The position numbers were made by a program, and so were the translations under genes. Shown here in pieces: positions 45,230-55,800 of a DNA stretch of 64,000 nucleotides (the first letter of the stretch is position 1; every line of letters begins with the position of its first letter). The notes beneath the pieces are model-generated. The model was given only the letters and a program-made list of their open reading frames with translations. It did no database searches and was not told where the DNA came from. Origin of the DNA: Sweltsa coloradensis (taxonomy: Eukaryota; Arthropoda; Insecta; Plecoptera; Chloroperlidae); assembly GCA_024449915.1 (NCBI GenBank), contig JAMZAV010000767.1, forward strand, positions 424,372-488,371. Reading direction: 5' to 3'.

Positions 45230-46100
45230 ATGTGGCTTGGAACAGACTTGAAAAACAAATGTGGCCTACAACTGACTACAACTGAATAATTCCTCTCTGT
45301 TGCAAACCACATACCTTGGATTTCGTTTAGACTTTATAGAGAGTAGCCTATACCTGGCTGTCTAGTGTCTATTGTACAGTGAACACTTTGTGTCTCCTAA
45401 AGCTAATTTACCAGTAATATACAACAGTCATGGACAAAAATATATTAATTACATCTAGCTACAAGTAGTAGGTAAAACTACATGATATAGATATCGATGA
45501 TCAATTGCATTATTTCCATTAAATATTATTATCATTATCATTCATTTATTATTTTTTATTATTATATCATGATTATATTATTATCATAGTTTGTGGGTTA
45601 TGTTTACCTTTATAGAATGTTTACAGTGTGCATTGTACTCACCCACACTCGCACATAGAAACATACATACACACAAACACATACATTCATTGATGAATAA
45701 TAAGTCTAAGTTTGGAAAACAACTTTAGTTTTAACGTTTATTTGATAATTCAGTTTACAGACTCGTTTGTGTTTAGTTCTACGCCCTTCCTGGCAATCGT
45801 CACGTTTGTGTAGTATTCATTGTAATTGTGCATAAATAATACAAATAAGTGATAAAAGTTAAATTGAATATACATTGAATTATTTGCTTCTTATATTACG
45901 CTTACAATTAATAAAGTTTTTGGAGTTTTTTTAAAGCTTTGATAAGGCGGTAATTGTAGTTTGAACCGACATGAGTTTAGAATGGAAACCCCTTTGCTAT
46001 GGGCGTTGCTATGGTTGCTATGCGACCATATCGTCCAGACGTCACTATAACTCTTTGAGAGTAGAATTTTATTATGATTATGATTACTTCAGTTTCTCGA
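45230..46100. other. Anonymous AT-rich DNA
   Basis: No supportable gene. GTTGCTATGGTTGCTATG at about 46009 partly resembles an RFX X-box. Confidence 0.45.
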
Positions 46101-46170
46101 ATTCGATTGATTGTATATTGCTTAACGTCGCATAAATATGAGACGTTAAGCAATATCCAATCAATCGAAT
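46101..46170. repeat. 29-bp near-perfect hairpin with a 12-nt loop
   Basis: ATTCGATTGATTG...GCTTAACGTC (46101-46129) is inverted at 46142-46170 with one internal mismatch, leaving the loop GCATAAATATGA. The stem does not extend outside these bounds. The length is near that of a short microRNA precursor, but a relic of a small palindromic element is at least as likely. Confidence 0.7.
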
Positions 46171-46804
46171 CCGGTATTTTCATCGATTTATTAAGCTAGT
46201 TGTAAATAGTAATATTGTTAAAATATTGTAAATAAAAAGCTCCATAGTGAAATTTTAAAATATAAAATAATTGTTTTGTTTAAAGTAAAGTAAAATATAA
46301 TAAACATTTACAAAGACCCACGAAAGTCTACGACTCTTGCATTCTTGCCTCGTGTAAAACATGGTTATATGTTCCTATGTTTAAATTGAATCGTCGTCTG
46401 AAATACGACTATTTATTCCTGATTAGATACGCTTCCAGCAAGACCAGACCCCCTGGCAACAGTGTTGAACCTCCTGTAAGCCCAGCAGCTGACGGCATGT
46501 CAGCACGATGCACCTCAACCTGCCGCGCACTCTGTACCATGCGGTAACTCACAGAACCAATGCCGGTGTCATCAGGTCACTATCGCATCGATCGTTCATT
46601 GAAAGATTGTTCGCTATCAACACACGGCTGTCACTAGCGGTTAAAGTGATGTATGATCCACACGTGCAATAGTAAATCAAAAGATCACGGTTATAGATCT
46701 AAGATCAAAACAACTCAATTATCGATATAGATAGAACTCCACAACACGTTCTGCGGCCCAGCATCAGAACAGGCTAATTGAGTCAGACTTGTTTTATAAC
46801 ACGA
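46171..46804. other. Anonymous DNA
   Basis: Positions 46430-46590 are GC-richer, without a recognisable frame. Nothing else supported. Confidence 0.4.
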
Positions 46805-46960
46805 AGACTATCTGCATTAGTAGAATAGGAATTGACAAGGAGTGATGAGAGCGAAGGACAATTACAAATTCCCATGCCTCATGCGGGATTCGAACCCGCG
46901 CCCCCCCTCATTTATGAGCCACCGCTGACGGCCAACAATACCCCTACTAGAATCTACTAG
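46805..46960 (-). mobile_element. tRNA-derived SINE with GGTGGCTC head
   Basis: Minus strand: GGCCGTCAGCGGTGGCTCAT (A-box region), AAATGAGGGGGGG, GCGGGTTCGAATCCCGCATG (perfect B box and T arm). The body down to about 46805 is less certain. Its head resembles the one at 53.6 kb (ACCGACAGTGGTGGCTCG), defining a family distinct from SINE-G and SINE-K. Confidence 0.6.
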
Positions 46961-47447
46961 AAGTGAAGATATGATCATTAGATTCGAATTATTGTGGTTC
47001 TTTTTTGTAAAATGAGAAAATGAATGATTATAATTAGTTGTTTAAACCTGAACGATATGCATATCTTATTAGGGGCAAGTTTTTCTTGGGCAGCCATAAC
47101 ATCCTTTCAAATTACAAAATTTCATCCGTTTGATACTTTGCTAAAACTAATTGATTGGTGGCGGTTCGTTCCGTTTCATGTCTATTCCGATATTGTCTCT
47201 TACCTTTTTATTCTGGTACTGCCTACAGCCAATAACATCTTATTGCGCTGGGGAGAAGAGATGGAGAATTGGTAAAAAAGCAAGATACAAGATAGAAATT
47301 AAACATTTATTTCAAAAAAAATACTTTTAACTTATTCAATAATGAGAATTATATGAGAATTCAACAGAAATCTAGTTTTAGGTAATAACAATTTAAAAAA
47401 AATTAAAATGTGTTTTATTTTTAAAATTTCCATAATAAAAATCGTAA
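46961..47447. other. Anonymous AT-rich DNA with an 83-codon frame
   Basis: The plus frame at 47024-47275 is hydrophobic in places (YLFILVLPTANNILL) but has no recognisable family. Not called as a gene. Confidence 0.35.
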
Positions 47448-48109
47448 TTAAACGAAGGAGCGGAGCGACTGTCTCCATTTAACTCAAACGGCGCTCATTC
47501 TGTGAGTCTGTGGGTCTGTCTGTCTGTACGTCGAAAATCAGCCGAATCGATGAACAGATTGCGCTGAAATTTTATACAGACATCCGGTACTGAGAACTGC
47601 TAACAAAATCAGCTAGATCCATTGCGATTTAATCCTACAATAAATAAAAATGTGATTTTTTAAATATCGATAGCATTTGTTTAGTAGCAGCTAGCGGGTC
47701 TATATCTACGTGGCTTGCATGGACTATTGGTAAGCATTGAGTGTACCGCACAGAGGGTTGGGGCTCGATATTCATTAGCTCTCAACTTTTTATATTTTTT
47801 CACCCACATATTTATTGAGGGGTGTTAAAGGGAAATAAAACTTGGCTGATTTTGTTTTTTCTTGGAAATTTGTTAATGTTTCACGCTAATACGTTTTGAA
47901 CACGATTCGCATTTCAAATGTTCAATTTAAATAACTAGGGAAACGCCAAAGTCGTTGTTAAACGAGTGAGTGAGCCATGTGTTGAGTACCCGGTATCATT
48001 CCTCATATACTGGGCTAGATCCTTAGGTATAGGGGAGGAAAGGGGATGTTCCCGGGTACTCAACACTTGGCTCACTCACTCACTCGTACGACTTTGGCGT
48101 TTCCCTAGT
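47448..48109 (+). mobile_element. HINE-3/2 unit 1 of a head-to-tail array
   Basis: The 5' end TTAAACGAAGGAGCGGAGCG is followed by TCTCCATTTAACTCAAACGG, a (GTCT)n run, TCAGCCGAATCGATGAACAG and GCGCTGAAATTTTATACAGA. A tRNA-like stretch follows near 47706-47770 (degraded B box GGGGCTCGATATTC), then an inverted HINE-2 3' terminus from 47934 (ACTAGGGAAACGCC), and the forward terminus GGCTCACTCACTCACTCGTA ... GGCGTTTCCCTAGT ending at 48109. No coding sequence. Confidence 0.85.
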
Positions 48110-48825
48110 TAACGAGGAGCGGAGCGACCGAGTGTCTCCATTCAACTCAAACGGCTCTCAATCTGTGATTCTGTCTGTCTGTCTGTCTGTACGTCGAAAA
48201 TCAGCCGAACCACTGAACAGATTTCGCTGAAATTTTAAACAGACATCCGGTACGAGTTAACTGAGAACTGTTAACAAAATCAGCAAGATCCACTGCGATT
48301 TAAGCCTACAATAAATAAATATGTGATTTTTTAAAATATCGATATTATTTGTTGAGTAGCAGCTAGCGGGACGAGATGTGCGTGGCTAGCATGGCATAGT
48401 GGTAATTCATTTAGCCTACCGCACGGAAGATCGGGGTTCGATACCCATTGGTTAGAACTTTTTTATATTTTTACACCCACATATTATTTTTGAGGGGTGT
48501 TAAATGGGGAATAAAAATTAGGTGATTTTGTTTTATCTTAAATTTTTTTAATGTTTCACGCTAATACCTTTGAGTATACAACCTACTCAATGCTAATACG
48601 TTTTGAACACGATTCGCATTTTGAATCTTTAATTTAAATAACTGGGGAAACGCCAAAAAGTCGTTGTTAAACGAGTGAGTGAGCCATGTGTATAGTACCC
48701 GATATCATTCCCATACTGGGCTAGATCCATCCTTAGGTACCGTATAGGGGAGGAAAGAGGTTGTTGCCGGGTACTCAAAACATGGCTCACTCACTCGTTA
48801 ACAACGACTTTGGCGTTTCCCTAAT
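48109..48825 (+). mobile_element. HINE-3/2 unit 2 of a head-to-tail array
   Basis: Starts TTAACGAGGAGCGGAGCGAC directly at the end of unit 1. Same order of parts: GTCT run, CAGCCGAACCACTGAACAG, GCTGAAATTTTAAACAGACA, ATATCGATATTATTTG. The tRNA-like segment (48374-48450) is better preserved here: CATGGCATAGTGGTAATTCA and GGGGTTCGATACCC. Then come the inverted and forward 3' termini. The forward end reads CCCTAAT instead of CCCTAGT. Confidence 0.85.
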
Positions 48826-49683
48826 TAAACGAGGGAGCGGAGCGACTGTCTCCATTTAACTCAAACGGCGCTCATTCTGTGAGTCTGTGGGTCTGTCTGT
48901 CTGTACGTCGAAAATCAGCCGAATCGATGAACAGATTGCGCTGAAATTTTATACAGACATCCGGTACGAGTTTACTGAGAACTGCTAACAAAATCAGCTA
49001 GATTCATTGAGATTTAAACCTACAAGAAATAATAAATTGAAAAATAGGCTGCTAATGTGAAGAAATTATTTTAACGACAATGGTTTTGATTTTGAAAAAA
49101 TATTTTTTGTTTGTTATTTGCCTGGCCGTGAAATGCCGTGCCCAAGGTTTATCGAATCTAGCACGCTCAAGGTGCCCACAAATTCCGCTCGGAGATTGAG
49201 TAAACCTTGCAATCTTTACAAGTATTTCGTACTAGCTATGTTTTCCATAGTATTGTCCCAGATAATAGACTACACTGCGTTATATACATTTCAAAACGTT
49301 TAATAATTTTTAAAATACAATCTAGGAATTATAAAATCTTTCCCGACCATGGGATTGAACCCAGGTCTCCCACATTTCGGGTATAAGGGCGCCTTAGCCA
49401 ACTTGACTAGGAAAACGCCAAAGTCGTTGTTATACGAGTGAACGAGTCTTGTGTTGAGTACCCGGGAACATTTGCATTTAAAATTGATAATTATATTGGT
49501 GAAAATAATAGCGTTTATGAGTTTAGTTGGTATAAGGGCGCGTCAATTGTAAGGCCATAATGCGCCACTCTAGCCTATGATAGGCTGGGAAGGCCTCAGG
49601 TAGGGTGAAGAAAAGGAATGTTACCGGTTACTCAACACATGGCTCACTCAATCGATAAACAACGACTTTGGCGTTTTCCTACA
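48825..49683 (+). mobile_element. HINE-3/2 unit 3 of a head-to-tail array, different middle
   Basis: The 5' end TTAAACGAGGGAGCGGAGCG and first ~200 bp are nearly identical to unit 1, with one added GAGTTTACTG. After about 49030 the body switches to the sequence seen in the 27-kb element (CCTGGCCGTGAAATGCCGTG, GTAAACCTTGCAATC). It includes a minus-strand tMITE core (49325-49405) fused to the inverted 3' terminus (GACTAGGAAAACGCC). The forward 3' end is ATAAACAACGACTTTGGCGT, TTTCCTACA, with the CTAGT damaged. Confidence 0.85.
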
Positions 49684-49812
49684 CTGTAAAATTTTTTCTT
49701 AAATATACCTGTACAGAGTGCGTGTATTTTTAAAAGTTACGTATACGTAAATACCAAATACCGTTAATGTATAGGTTTTATACAATTAATAGAGCAATGC
49801 ATCGCTAATAAT

Positions 49813-50046
49813 AAATTAAATGTCACGTTAATGTTATGTCAACTGTACACGTAATAACACATATACATTGCAGTCTTAAAATAAGGACTACAAGTTAAGT
49901 AATCATACTAGAGGGGCTGTAAATTTTATAATAACATTGCACTCGTATTTTCAAACGGTTACAGTTAATGTTACTTCAAACTATACACATAATAACACAT
50001 CTACATTGAAGTCTTAAAATAGTGACTACATGTGATGTAATCATAC
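49813..50046 (+). repeat. ~137-bp tandem repeat, left block
   Basis: A partial unit (to 49907) and a complete unit (49908-50046). Complete units run from ACTAGAGGGG through CACTCGTATTTTCAAACGGT, ACAGTTAATG, AACACATCTACATTGAAGTC and TTAAAATA to GTAATCATAC. The block stops exactly where foldback FB1 copy 2 begins. Confidence 0.75.
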
Positions 50047-50650
50047 CCAACCAAATACAAAAATTTGTAAAAAAAAAAAACGGCAGCCAAGCTCTCCTTC
50101 AAAAGTCTCGGCTGTAAATGCTGTGAGATATAGAAGTTGAGCCAAGCTTTTTATTCTTTCTCCCTAGTTTCGTTTTTAAAATAAGTAAGATCATTTCGCC
50201 TTTTGACGAGCGCAAACCCAACGATTTTTGTGGTAAAAAAGTAAAATTTTTAAACTCGAAATCATAAAAAAAAATTCTTGGCCATGAACCAAATTCAATG
50301 GCCAAGCCATTTTTTTATGATTTCGAGTTTAAAAATTTTACTTTTTTACCACAAAAATCGTTGGCTTGGCGCTCGCCAACAGGCGAAATGATCTTACTTA
50401 TTTTAAAAGCGAAACTAGGGAGAAAGAATAAAAAGCTTGGCTCAACTTCTATATCTCACAGCATTCACAGCCGAAGACTTTTGAAGGAGAGCTTGGCTGC
50501 CGTTTTTTTTTACAAATTTTTTTTTTGGTTGGATATTACATCTTTTTGTTGTTCGTTCGCTATCAAGGTGTGAATGATTAAATTTGTTGAGTTCAAAGTT
50601 GTGTTTTTTTACATTTTGGGCCCACGGTCCCCCCAAAGATACCCCTTAAA
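50047..50650 (+). mobile_element. Foldback element FB1, copy 2, with flanking segment
   Basis: Positions 50047-50285 and 50296-50533 are inverted arms of about 235 bp with only ~10 bp between them; termini CCAACCAAAT and its inverse. Arms share GGCAGCCAAGCTCTCCTTCA and GAGCCAAGCTTTTTATTCTT with copy 1. The outer segment (50534-50650) includes TTTTGGGCCCACGGTCC and parallels 2655-2766 in inverted orientation. Arms are more alike here than in copy 1. The frames at 50099-50573 on both strands are arm translations. Confidence 0.85.
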
Positions 50651-51082
50651 TAAATAAATAAAAAAATTAAATTTTTATTTACAGACTACCCACTCGTTAT
50701 ATAACAGATTTTCAGTGGGGGACTTTAAATCAAAGCGACCAAGCCAACCCTGCGGGCCCCCGACGCAGTCGACAAGTGAGCGACAACCAACCAAATATCG
50801 ATATTTTTAATAGGAAATATATCAATCAGTGGTATGGACAGTGCGAACACCCGCGGATCAACGCCAGAATCACAAGGCCGATTCAGAACAACCTGAAATT
50901 TATTATGTGCTTCGTTGCTAGGACGGCTCCAAAGTCACCGTTTACAAACTCCTAAGACAAGAACTGATAGACTTAAGTCCAAATCAGAAGTTAAAAAACT
51001 TCTGATTTTAGCGGGAATCGAACCCTGGCCCTTCTGCATTGGAAGCAGATACGCTAACAACAAGACCAACGCACTAGCATAA
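50651..51082 (-). mobile_element. SINE-G, full length
   Basis: Minus strand: TTGGTCTTGTTGTTAGCG, TCTGCTTCCAATGCAGAAGG, CAGGGTTCGATTCCCGCTAA, body AAGTCTATCAGTTCTTGTCT, GGTGACTTTGGAGCCGTCCT, ending ACGAGTGGGTAGTCTG. The B box (GGTTCGATTCC) is perfect, making this the best-preserved SINE-G promoter. The tail on the plus-strand left side is TTTATTTATTTAAGG read inverted. Confidence 0.85.
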
Positions 51083-51424
51083 GCACTAGATATTTATAAT
51101 GGTTAAGAGCATGTTTAATTTCAAGCTTGTATACAAATTACTACGCATGAGTAATTACGCGTTTGATTTTGCTAGGACGGCTCCAAAGTCACCGTTTACA
51201 AACTCCTAAGACAAAAAACTGATAGACATAAGTCCAAATCAGAAGTTAAAAAACTTCTGACTTAGCGGGAATCGAACCCTGGCCCTTCTGCATTGGAAGC
51301 AGATACGCTAACAAACAAGACCAACGCACTAGCATAAGCACTTGATATTTATAATGGTTAAGAGCATGTTTAATTTCAAGCTTGTAAAAATTTACTACGC
51401 CTGAGTAATTACGCGTTTTAATTT
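50917..51424. repeat. 254-bp tandem duplication covering the SINE-G head
   Basis: Copy 1 at 50917-51170 and copy 2 at 51171-51424 both run from GCTAGGACGGCTCCAAAGTC through the SINE-G head to TAATTACGCGTTT(T/G)A. Only a handful of differences are visible. The second head is likewise intact (GGGTTCGATTCCCGC on the minus strand) but lacks a SINE body beyond the duplicated part. Confidence 0.85.
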
Positions 51425-52030
51425 CGATTTTGATTTTGATTTTGATTTTCCCCGGTCCCAATTGCCCGGTTTTTGTTATTGAGGTACATCTGAGTGTGGC
51501 CAAGTTTCAAAGTTCTAAGATGAACCGTTTTCTCGGTATAGCGTATTATTCATAAGAGTACGGAATTACCTACTTTTGATAATTTTGGTTTTTTTCCGGT
51601 ACCCGTTAACCAATTTTGCTTTCCATATTCAAAAGTGATAAAGAATGAGAGATATCAAAATGTATTCCACGTTTGAAACATCTCAGTTGTAGCGTTTTCT
51701 TTGAATGATTCATTTCTTAAAGTTCAGATATGTTTTTGTCATTTTTGGGCCCATGGTCATCCCAAATTTAGCCCCTTGTGTTTTGGACGCAAGATATTTA
51801 TAATGGTTAATAGCATGTTAAATTTCAAGTTTGTACAAATTACCACGCCTTGGTAATTACGCGTTTTGATTATCATCCAAATTTTGATTTCTCCGGTCCC
51901 TGTTACCCCATTTTGGTTTTGAAAGCAAAAGGCACTGCGTCTGAAATACAACCTAAGTGTGGTCCAAGTTTCATAGTTCTAAGATTTACCGTTTTCTCTG
52001 TAGGCTAAAGAAATCTCCGCGGAGAACTCC
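51425..52030. repeat. Diverged direct repeats of a non-coding segment
   Basis: TATTTATAATGGTTAA(G/T)AGC ... TTTCAAG(C/T)TTGTA ... TAATTACGCGTTTT occurs at about 51095, 51353 and 51793. The following part (TCCCCGGTCCCAATT; AAGTTTCAAAGTTCTAAGAT; CCGTTTTCTC) near 51450-51535 recurs near 51890-51995. The first two come from the 254-bp duplication; the third is older. TTTTTGGGCCCATGGTCATC at 51745 echoes the FB1 flank. The source family is unrecognised. Confidence 0.55.
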
Positions 52031-52094
52031 TAGCCAGCCAGCCAGCCAGCCAGCCAGCCACCCACCCACCCACCCACCCAACCACCAGCCAGCC
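52031..52094 (+). repeat. (CAGC)n/(CACC)n microsatellite
   Basis: About seven AGCC units grading into five ACCC units, then AACCACC and AGCCAGCC. Confidence 0.92.
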
Positions 52095-52334
52095 TTAAGG
52101 AATTTGACGATGTTGAGAGCCTTTTTTAACACAGAACGAGTTGTTGTTGTGTTTTTTTTGGTATGTCATGGACCACATACCAGGTCATATACCGAGTTTC
52201 AAGATTGTAACTCTTTCGGGGCGGCGTGTGCAGATAGCTGAAAACCCCCAACTCTGGTAGATGTATATAGGGCCGGAGTTCGTGTCGCCTAAGCATCGCA
52301 TCGCTTGTCTGCCGGGCGACGACCGTCGCCCTAT
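52095..52334. other. Anonymous GC-richer DNA
   Basis: Contains a short inverted repeat around GGGCGACGACCGTCGCCC (52314-52331), a near-perfect palindrome. No gene supported. Confidence 0.45.
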
Positions 52335-52565
52335 ACTAGAGGGACAGTAGTTTTATAACAACATTGTACTCGTATTTTCAAACGGGTACAGTTAATGCTA
52401 CGTCAGCTGTACATGTATAAACACATTTACATTGGAGTTTTAAAATAAGGACTACAATTTATGTAGTCATACTAGAGGGGTAGTAATTATAAATTAACAT
52501 TGTACTCGTATTTTCAAACGGTTACAGTTAATGCTACGTCAACAACGTACAATTACAGCATGCAT
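52335..52565 (+). repeat. ~137-bp tandem repeat, right block
   Basis: A complete unit at 52335-52470 and a partial one from 52471, sharing TTGTACTCGTATTTTCAAAC, GTACAGTTAATGCTACGTCA and ACTAGAGGG starts with the block at 49.8-50.05 kb. The same array resumes after about 2.3 kb of inserted elements. Confidence 0.75.
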
Positions 52566-52734
52566 TAGCACGCTCAATTTGAACAATAAATAAAACATAT
52601 AATGTCGAAGAAGCCCATCTACGATAAAATAATATAATACAGTTTTCGATTCAAATTAAGATGTGTTGAAGATAATGTGAATCCTGATTCCTCTTACAGT
52701 CCTGCCATAAATAAGATACCGGTACTTGATGTTT
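52566..52734. other. Anonymous DNA
   Basis: No supportable feature. Confidence 0.35.
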
Positions 52735-53495
52735 TCAATTTGTAGCCGAAAACCTACACAGGGTGAAATTTATGCACCTATTCAAGTTATTAACTAGGTC
52801 TGATCGGGCTGCTAAGGAAGCTTCCCAGCGTCGCGACGTTGATTTCAATCTAGTTCCCGTTCCAGATGTCAAGAGTGGATTCAAGCAAAGATTGTTGGAT
52901 TGGCGGCAAGCATCTTGGGATGTGTTGCAAAATAAGAAATTGCGTAGTGTGATGCCCACATTGACTTATAAAATTCGTCCACCTACGTCTCGACTCTCAC
53001 GTAGAGAAGAGGTGGTATTGTCTAGAATTCGTATAGGCCACACACGCCTATATAACTCACGGATATCTCTTAACCAGAGAAAAGTTATTCCCATATGTGA
53101 CACATGTGATGAACATCATATGCTAGCAGAATGTACCAACTATGATGCCTTGCGCACGCAATTTGATCTCTCCCAATCATATGTAGAACTTCTATCATAT
53201 GATAACGGCGACAAACTTTCTAAATTTCTCATCCATAGTAATTTATTTAACAAAATTTAATTCACATCATACACATTTCTTTCTTTTCTTTCTTTTCATT
53301 CACATACATAACTTTTATTTTGCTATTACTTTCATCATAAATTTATTTTGTTATTATACACTTAGAAAACAATCTAATCATCAAACATACCAGCATTAAC
53401 TCTTCTCATTTACTTTCATTCAAAGGCGGCGCAATATGACCTAACCAGTTGAAGCGCCCTAGTTTCTCACGTCGTCGTCGTATTAACTAGGTATT
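52735..53495 (+). mobile_element. 5'-truncated I/Jockey-like non-LTR retrotransposon
   Basis: Contains the 165-codon ORF2 C-terminus (listed separately), then an AT-rich 3' UTR with TTTCTTTCTTTTCTTTC. It ends in CAATATGACCTAACCAGTTG, AAGCGCCCTAGTTTCTCACG, the closing motif also seen at 32.34 kb. The 5' part (endonuclease, reverse transcriptase, most of RNase H) is missing. The element is the least decayed LINE in the window. Confidence 0.75.
52763..53260 (+). pseudogene. LINE ORF2 C-terminal domain (post-RNase H, CCHC-type)
   Basis: An uninterrupted 165-codon frame ending in TAA. In order: residues ~15-60 (KEASQRRDVDFN..., DWRQASWD), the spacer region after RNase H; residues ~75-95, RREEVVLSRIRIGHTRL, the strongly conserved arginine-rich motif of I/Jockey-clade ORF2 proteins; residues ~110-125, CDTCDEHHMLAEC, a C-x2-C-x3-H-x4-C zinc-binding motif; then a variable tail. 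In intact elements this domain follows reverse transcriptase and RNase H and probably binds element RNA. The first Met is not a real start; the frame is the 3' end of a much larger ORF cut off by 5' truncation. No frameshift or stop within what remains, so the insertion is fairly recent. Confidence 0.8.
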
Positions 53496-53499
53496 TTTT

Positions 53500-53690
53500 A
53501 GTTAAGGCTATGTTGTGAAGGGAATGTCCGAGAACCGTTTTAAGAAGAGTCCATCCCACATTCACATTAACGCCTGAAGGAAACTTAGAACAAACTTTCT
53601 GTTTAGGTTGGTCGGTGGCGGGGCTCGAATCAGAGTGTTACACATTACGCACGAGCCACCACTGTCGGTGCCAAATAAACTTGAAACTTG
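53500..53690 (-). mobile_element. tRNA-derived SINE with GGTGGCTC head
   Basis: Minus strand: GGCACCGACAGTGGTGGCTC, GTGCGTAATGTGTAACAC, TCTGATTCGAGCCCCGCCAC (B box with one change), ACCGACCAACCTAAACAGAA. The body (AAGTTTCCTTCAGGCGTTAA, TGGACTCTTCTTAAAACGG) continues to about 53510. Same head family as 46.9 kb. Confidence 0.6.
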
Positions 53691-54889
53691 AAAATATTAC
53701 AACTTAGCCTTGTCTATGACTGGACGAAGCTCGAAATTAGCGCGGAAACGCCATATAATATAACCCAAAAATGTGCGTTCGTAATGTGGACTATACGTCC
53801 ACATTTTTTCATCATTTGAGAGAGGTGATGAGGCAGGTGTTGGAAATCCTCTTACATAATTGTTCTTTTTGGCATTTTTAGCCCGTTTGATCACACAAAA
53901 TTTGTAAATATAGACCAAAAGCAAACATTTTGTATGAACTATGAGTAAGTTAACCTGTACTTGCATGCCGGAAACAACTGTGATTCTATTGAAAAAAGAG
54001 AATGTACGAGAAATAAACATAAGTTATATGTCGGAAGAAACAGACAGAACAAGCAAATATTGTTTTCCTGGATGTTATCCTAAAAGTACGAAAGTACTGT
54101 ATACTGCGGTCGCTGGACATCCGCACTCAAGCCTCTTCAACCAACAATAAAAGCCTTCGAAAATACCGATTGTAGAAGCATATATTTCAGTAAAAAATAA
54201 AATTTACAACAAACAGTAACCAATCCGTTGCAATGTTTGCTATAACAAATTTTCGCAATCGTCTGTTTTTTTTCTTCAAGTTTTGCTTTGTTGGTTTGAA
54301 ATACTTCAATGTTTCAATATCAACTAGTAAGCACAGTTAATAGACTAATACACTACGTGCAGTAAGGAAACGATTCGGAAGTAAAAACGTAGAAAATATG
54401 TCGGGGTTTATGGTCATTATTGGAATATGTTTAAAAGTGCGATTTTACGGGAAAAGTGTAATATTACAATTAAATTAATAGTAACAGTAAATCGTAAAAT
54501 AATAATTAACAATATCTCGGTGAATTCGATTGCTTCAGCACTTTAAAAACCATCTCTGTGCGATAGAAAGCGAACAGAAAAATTTAAGTTTTTACACCAT
54601 TACACGTTTACACCATTACAATTGTCACTCATTACTTACATTCTTTCAATTTATTACAAAAAAAATATGAACAATATAGTGATTCCATATGGCATCAGAC
54701 ATGAACCAGCCCTGGGTAAAAATAGCATAAATAACATTTTAGTATAGAACATAGTTCTATACTTAATGCTAGAGTTACTCGAAATTTCAATAGTTTAAAA
54801 GTTATTTAATTACTAAAATGTACCTTATTAATGACTTTACAACACGACGGCATATTATGATGACTTCAAGAAAGATCAAGGTGTATATA
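53691..54889. other. Anonymous DNA
   Basis: A 107-codon minus frame (53697-54020) and a 69-codon plus frame (53941-54150) overlap antisense. The minus frame ends near a short hairpin (GTGGACTATACGTCCAC at 53787-53803). Neither has a recognisable domain. Confidence 0.4.
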
Positions 54890-55800
54890 CACTGGTAGAT
54901 TATCCTGCATCTTTGTAACCAGGTTCATCGCGACGTTATAGAACTTTAATCAAGAGACTGCACTCTTCCTAATTCAACCGCTTGTTATCGAGATACGGAC
55001 GTTTCGGTGTAAAGCTCGGCAATTCCTCCCCCCCCCAAAAAAAAAAAAATATCATTTACCATTGTATGGAGGGTATCTTACCACGAGATAAGATTTATAC
55101 TCTTGTTATTTAATAATTGCATCGATACTTAATTCGTGGCACCTTTACATCCTTTTATAGTAGCAGTCGAAAACGAATGTACTTTCTCAACTATTTAAAT
55201 TTTGTGCTTGTCTAGCTGGGATCCGACCAATGGTGACGGCCGATCCCATTCAACCTCCAATCACGTTTTTGTAGACCTGGCGGTACGTTCGAACGAAAGA
55301 CATTGAAACATTACATATGAACTGAAATTGAAACCTTATTCTATAAATAGGAGATTGTCCCGAATCTTTGTAACTAAGATCATGGCGACTTGATGGAACT
55401 TTCTCTTTCTTATTCAATCGCTCATAAACGAGATGAGTTAGTTTTTGTGTAAACTAGGGAAATTGAGAAAAAAACGATTTCGCCACATTCGCCCGTGTTG
55501 AAAATCTCGAAACGTATTCACCACATTCTCCCAAACGTTAAACCTGTTAACAAGTTTTTCTCCACATCTACTCGTTTACGAGATAACTTTAATTTTGTAA
55601 AATTTCCCTATTTTCAGCAAAATTTCGAAAATCTATAATCCGATCGTAAGTATAAGATCGTCGGAAAGCTTTCATCTAGAGACATGTTTTCCGTTTCAAT
55701 CGCTCGTTTATGAAATACATTCCATTCAGCGATTTATTTTTCTCAAATGAAAAATACGTTACTTGCTTGTTTGATCGTACTCGATCGAGGTGTAAAGAAT
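54890..55800 (+). repeat. Diverged direct repeats with CAATCGCTC(A/G)T cores
   Basis: GCATCTTTGTAACCAGGTTC ... ATTCAACCGCTTGTTATCGA (54909-55000) is echoed at 55362-55440 (GAATCTTTGTAACTAAGATC ... ATTCAATCGCTCATAAACGA), and the second half again at about 55697 (TTCAATCGCTCGTTTATGAA). Identity is moderate. The family is unrecognised; no coding sequence. Confidence 0.5.

Noticed and set aside
50099..50636. Pairs of similar frames on both strands
   Set aside because: They are translations of the two arms of foldback FB1, which explains their near-identity.
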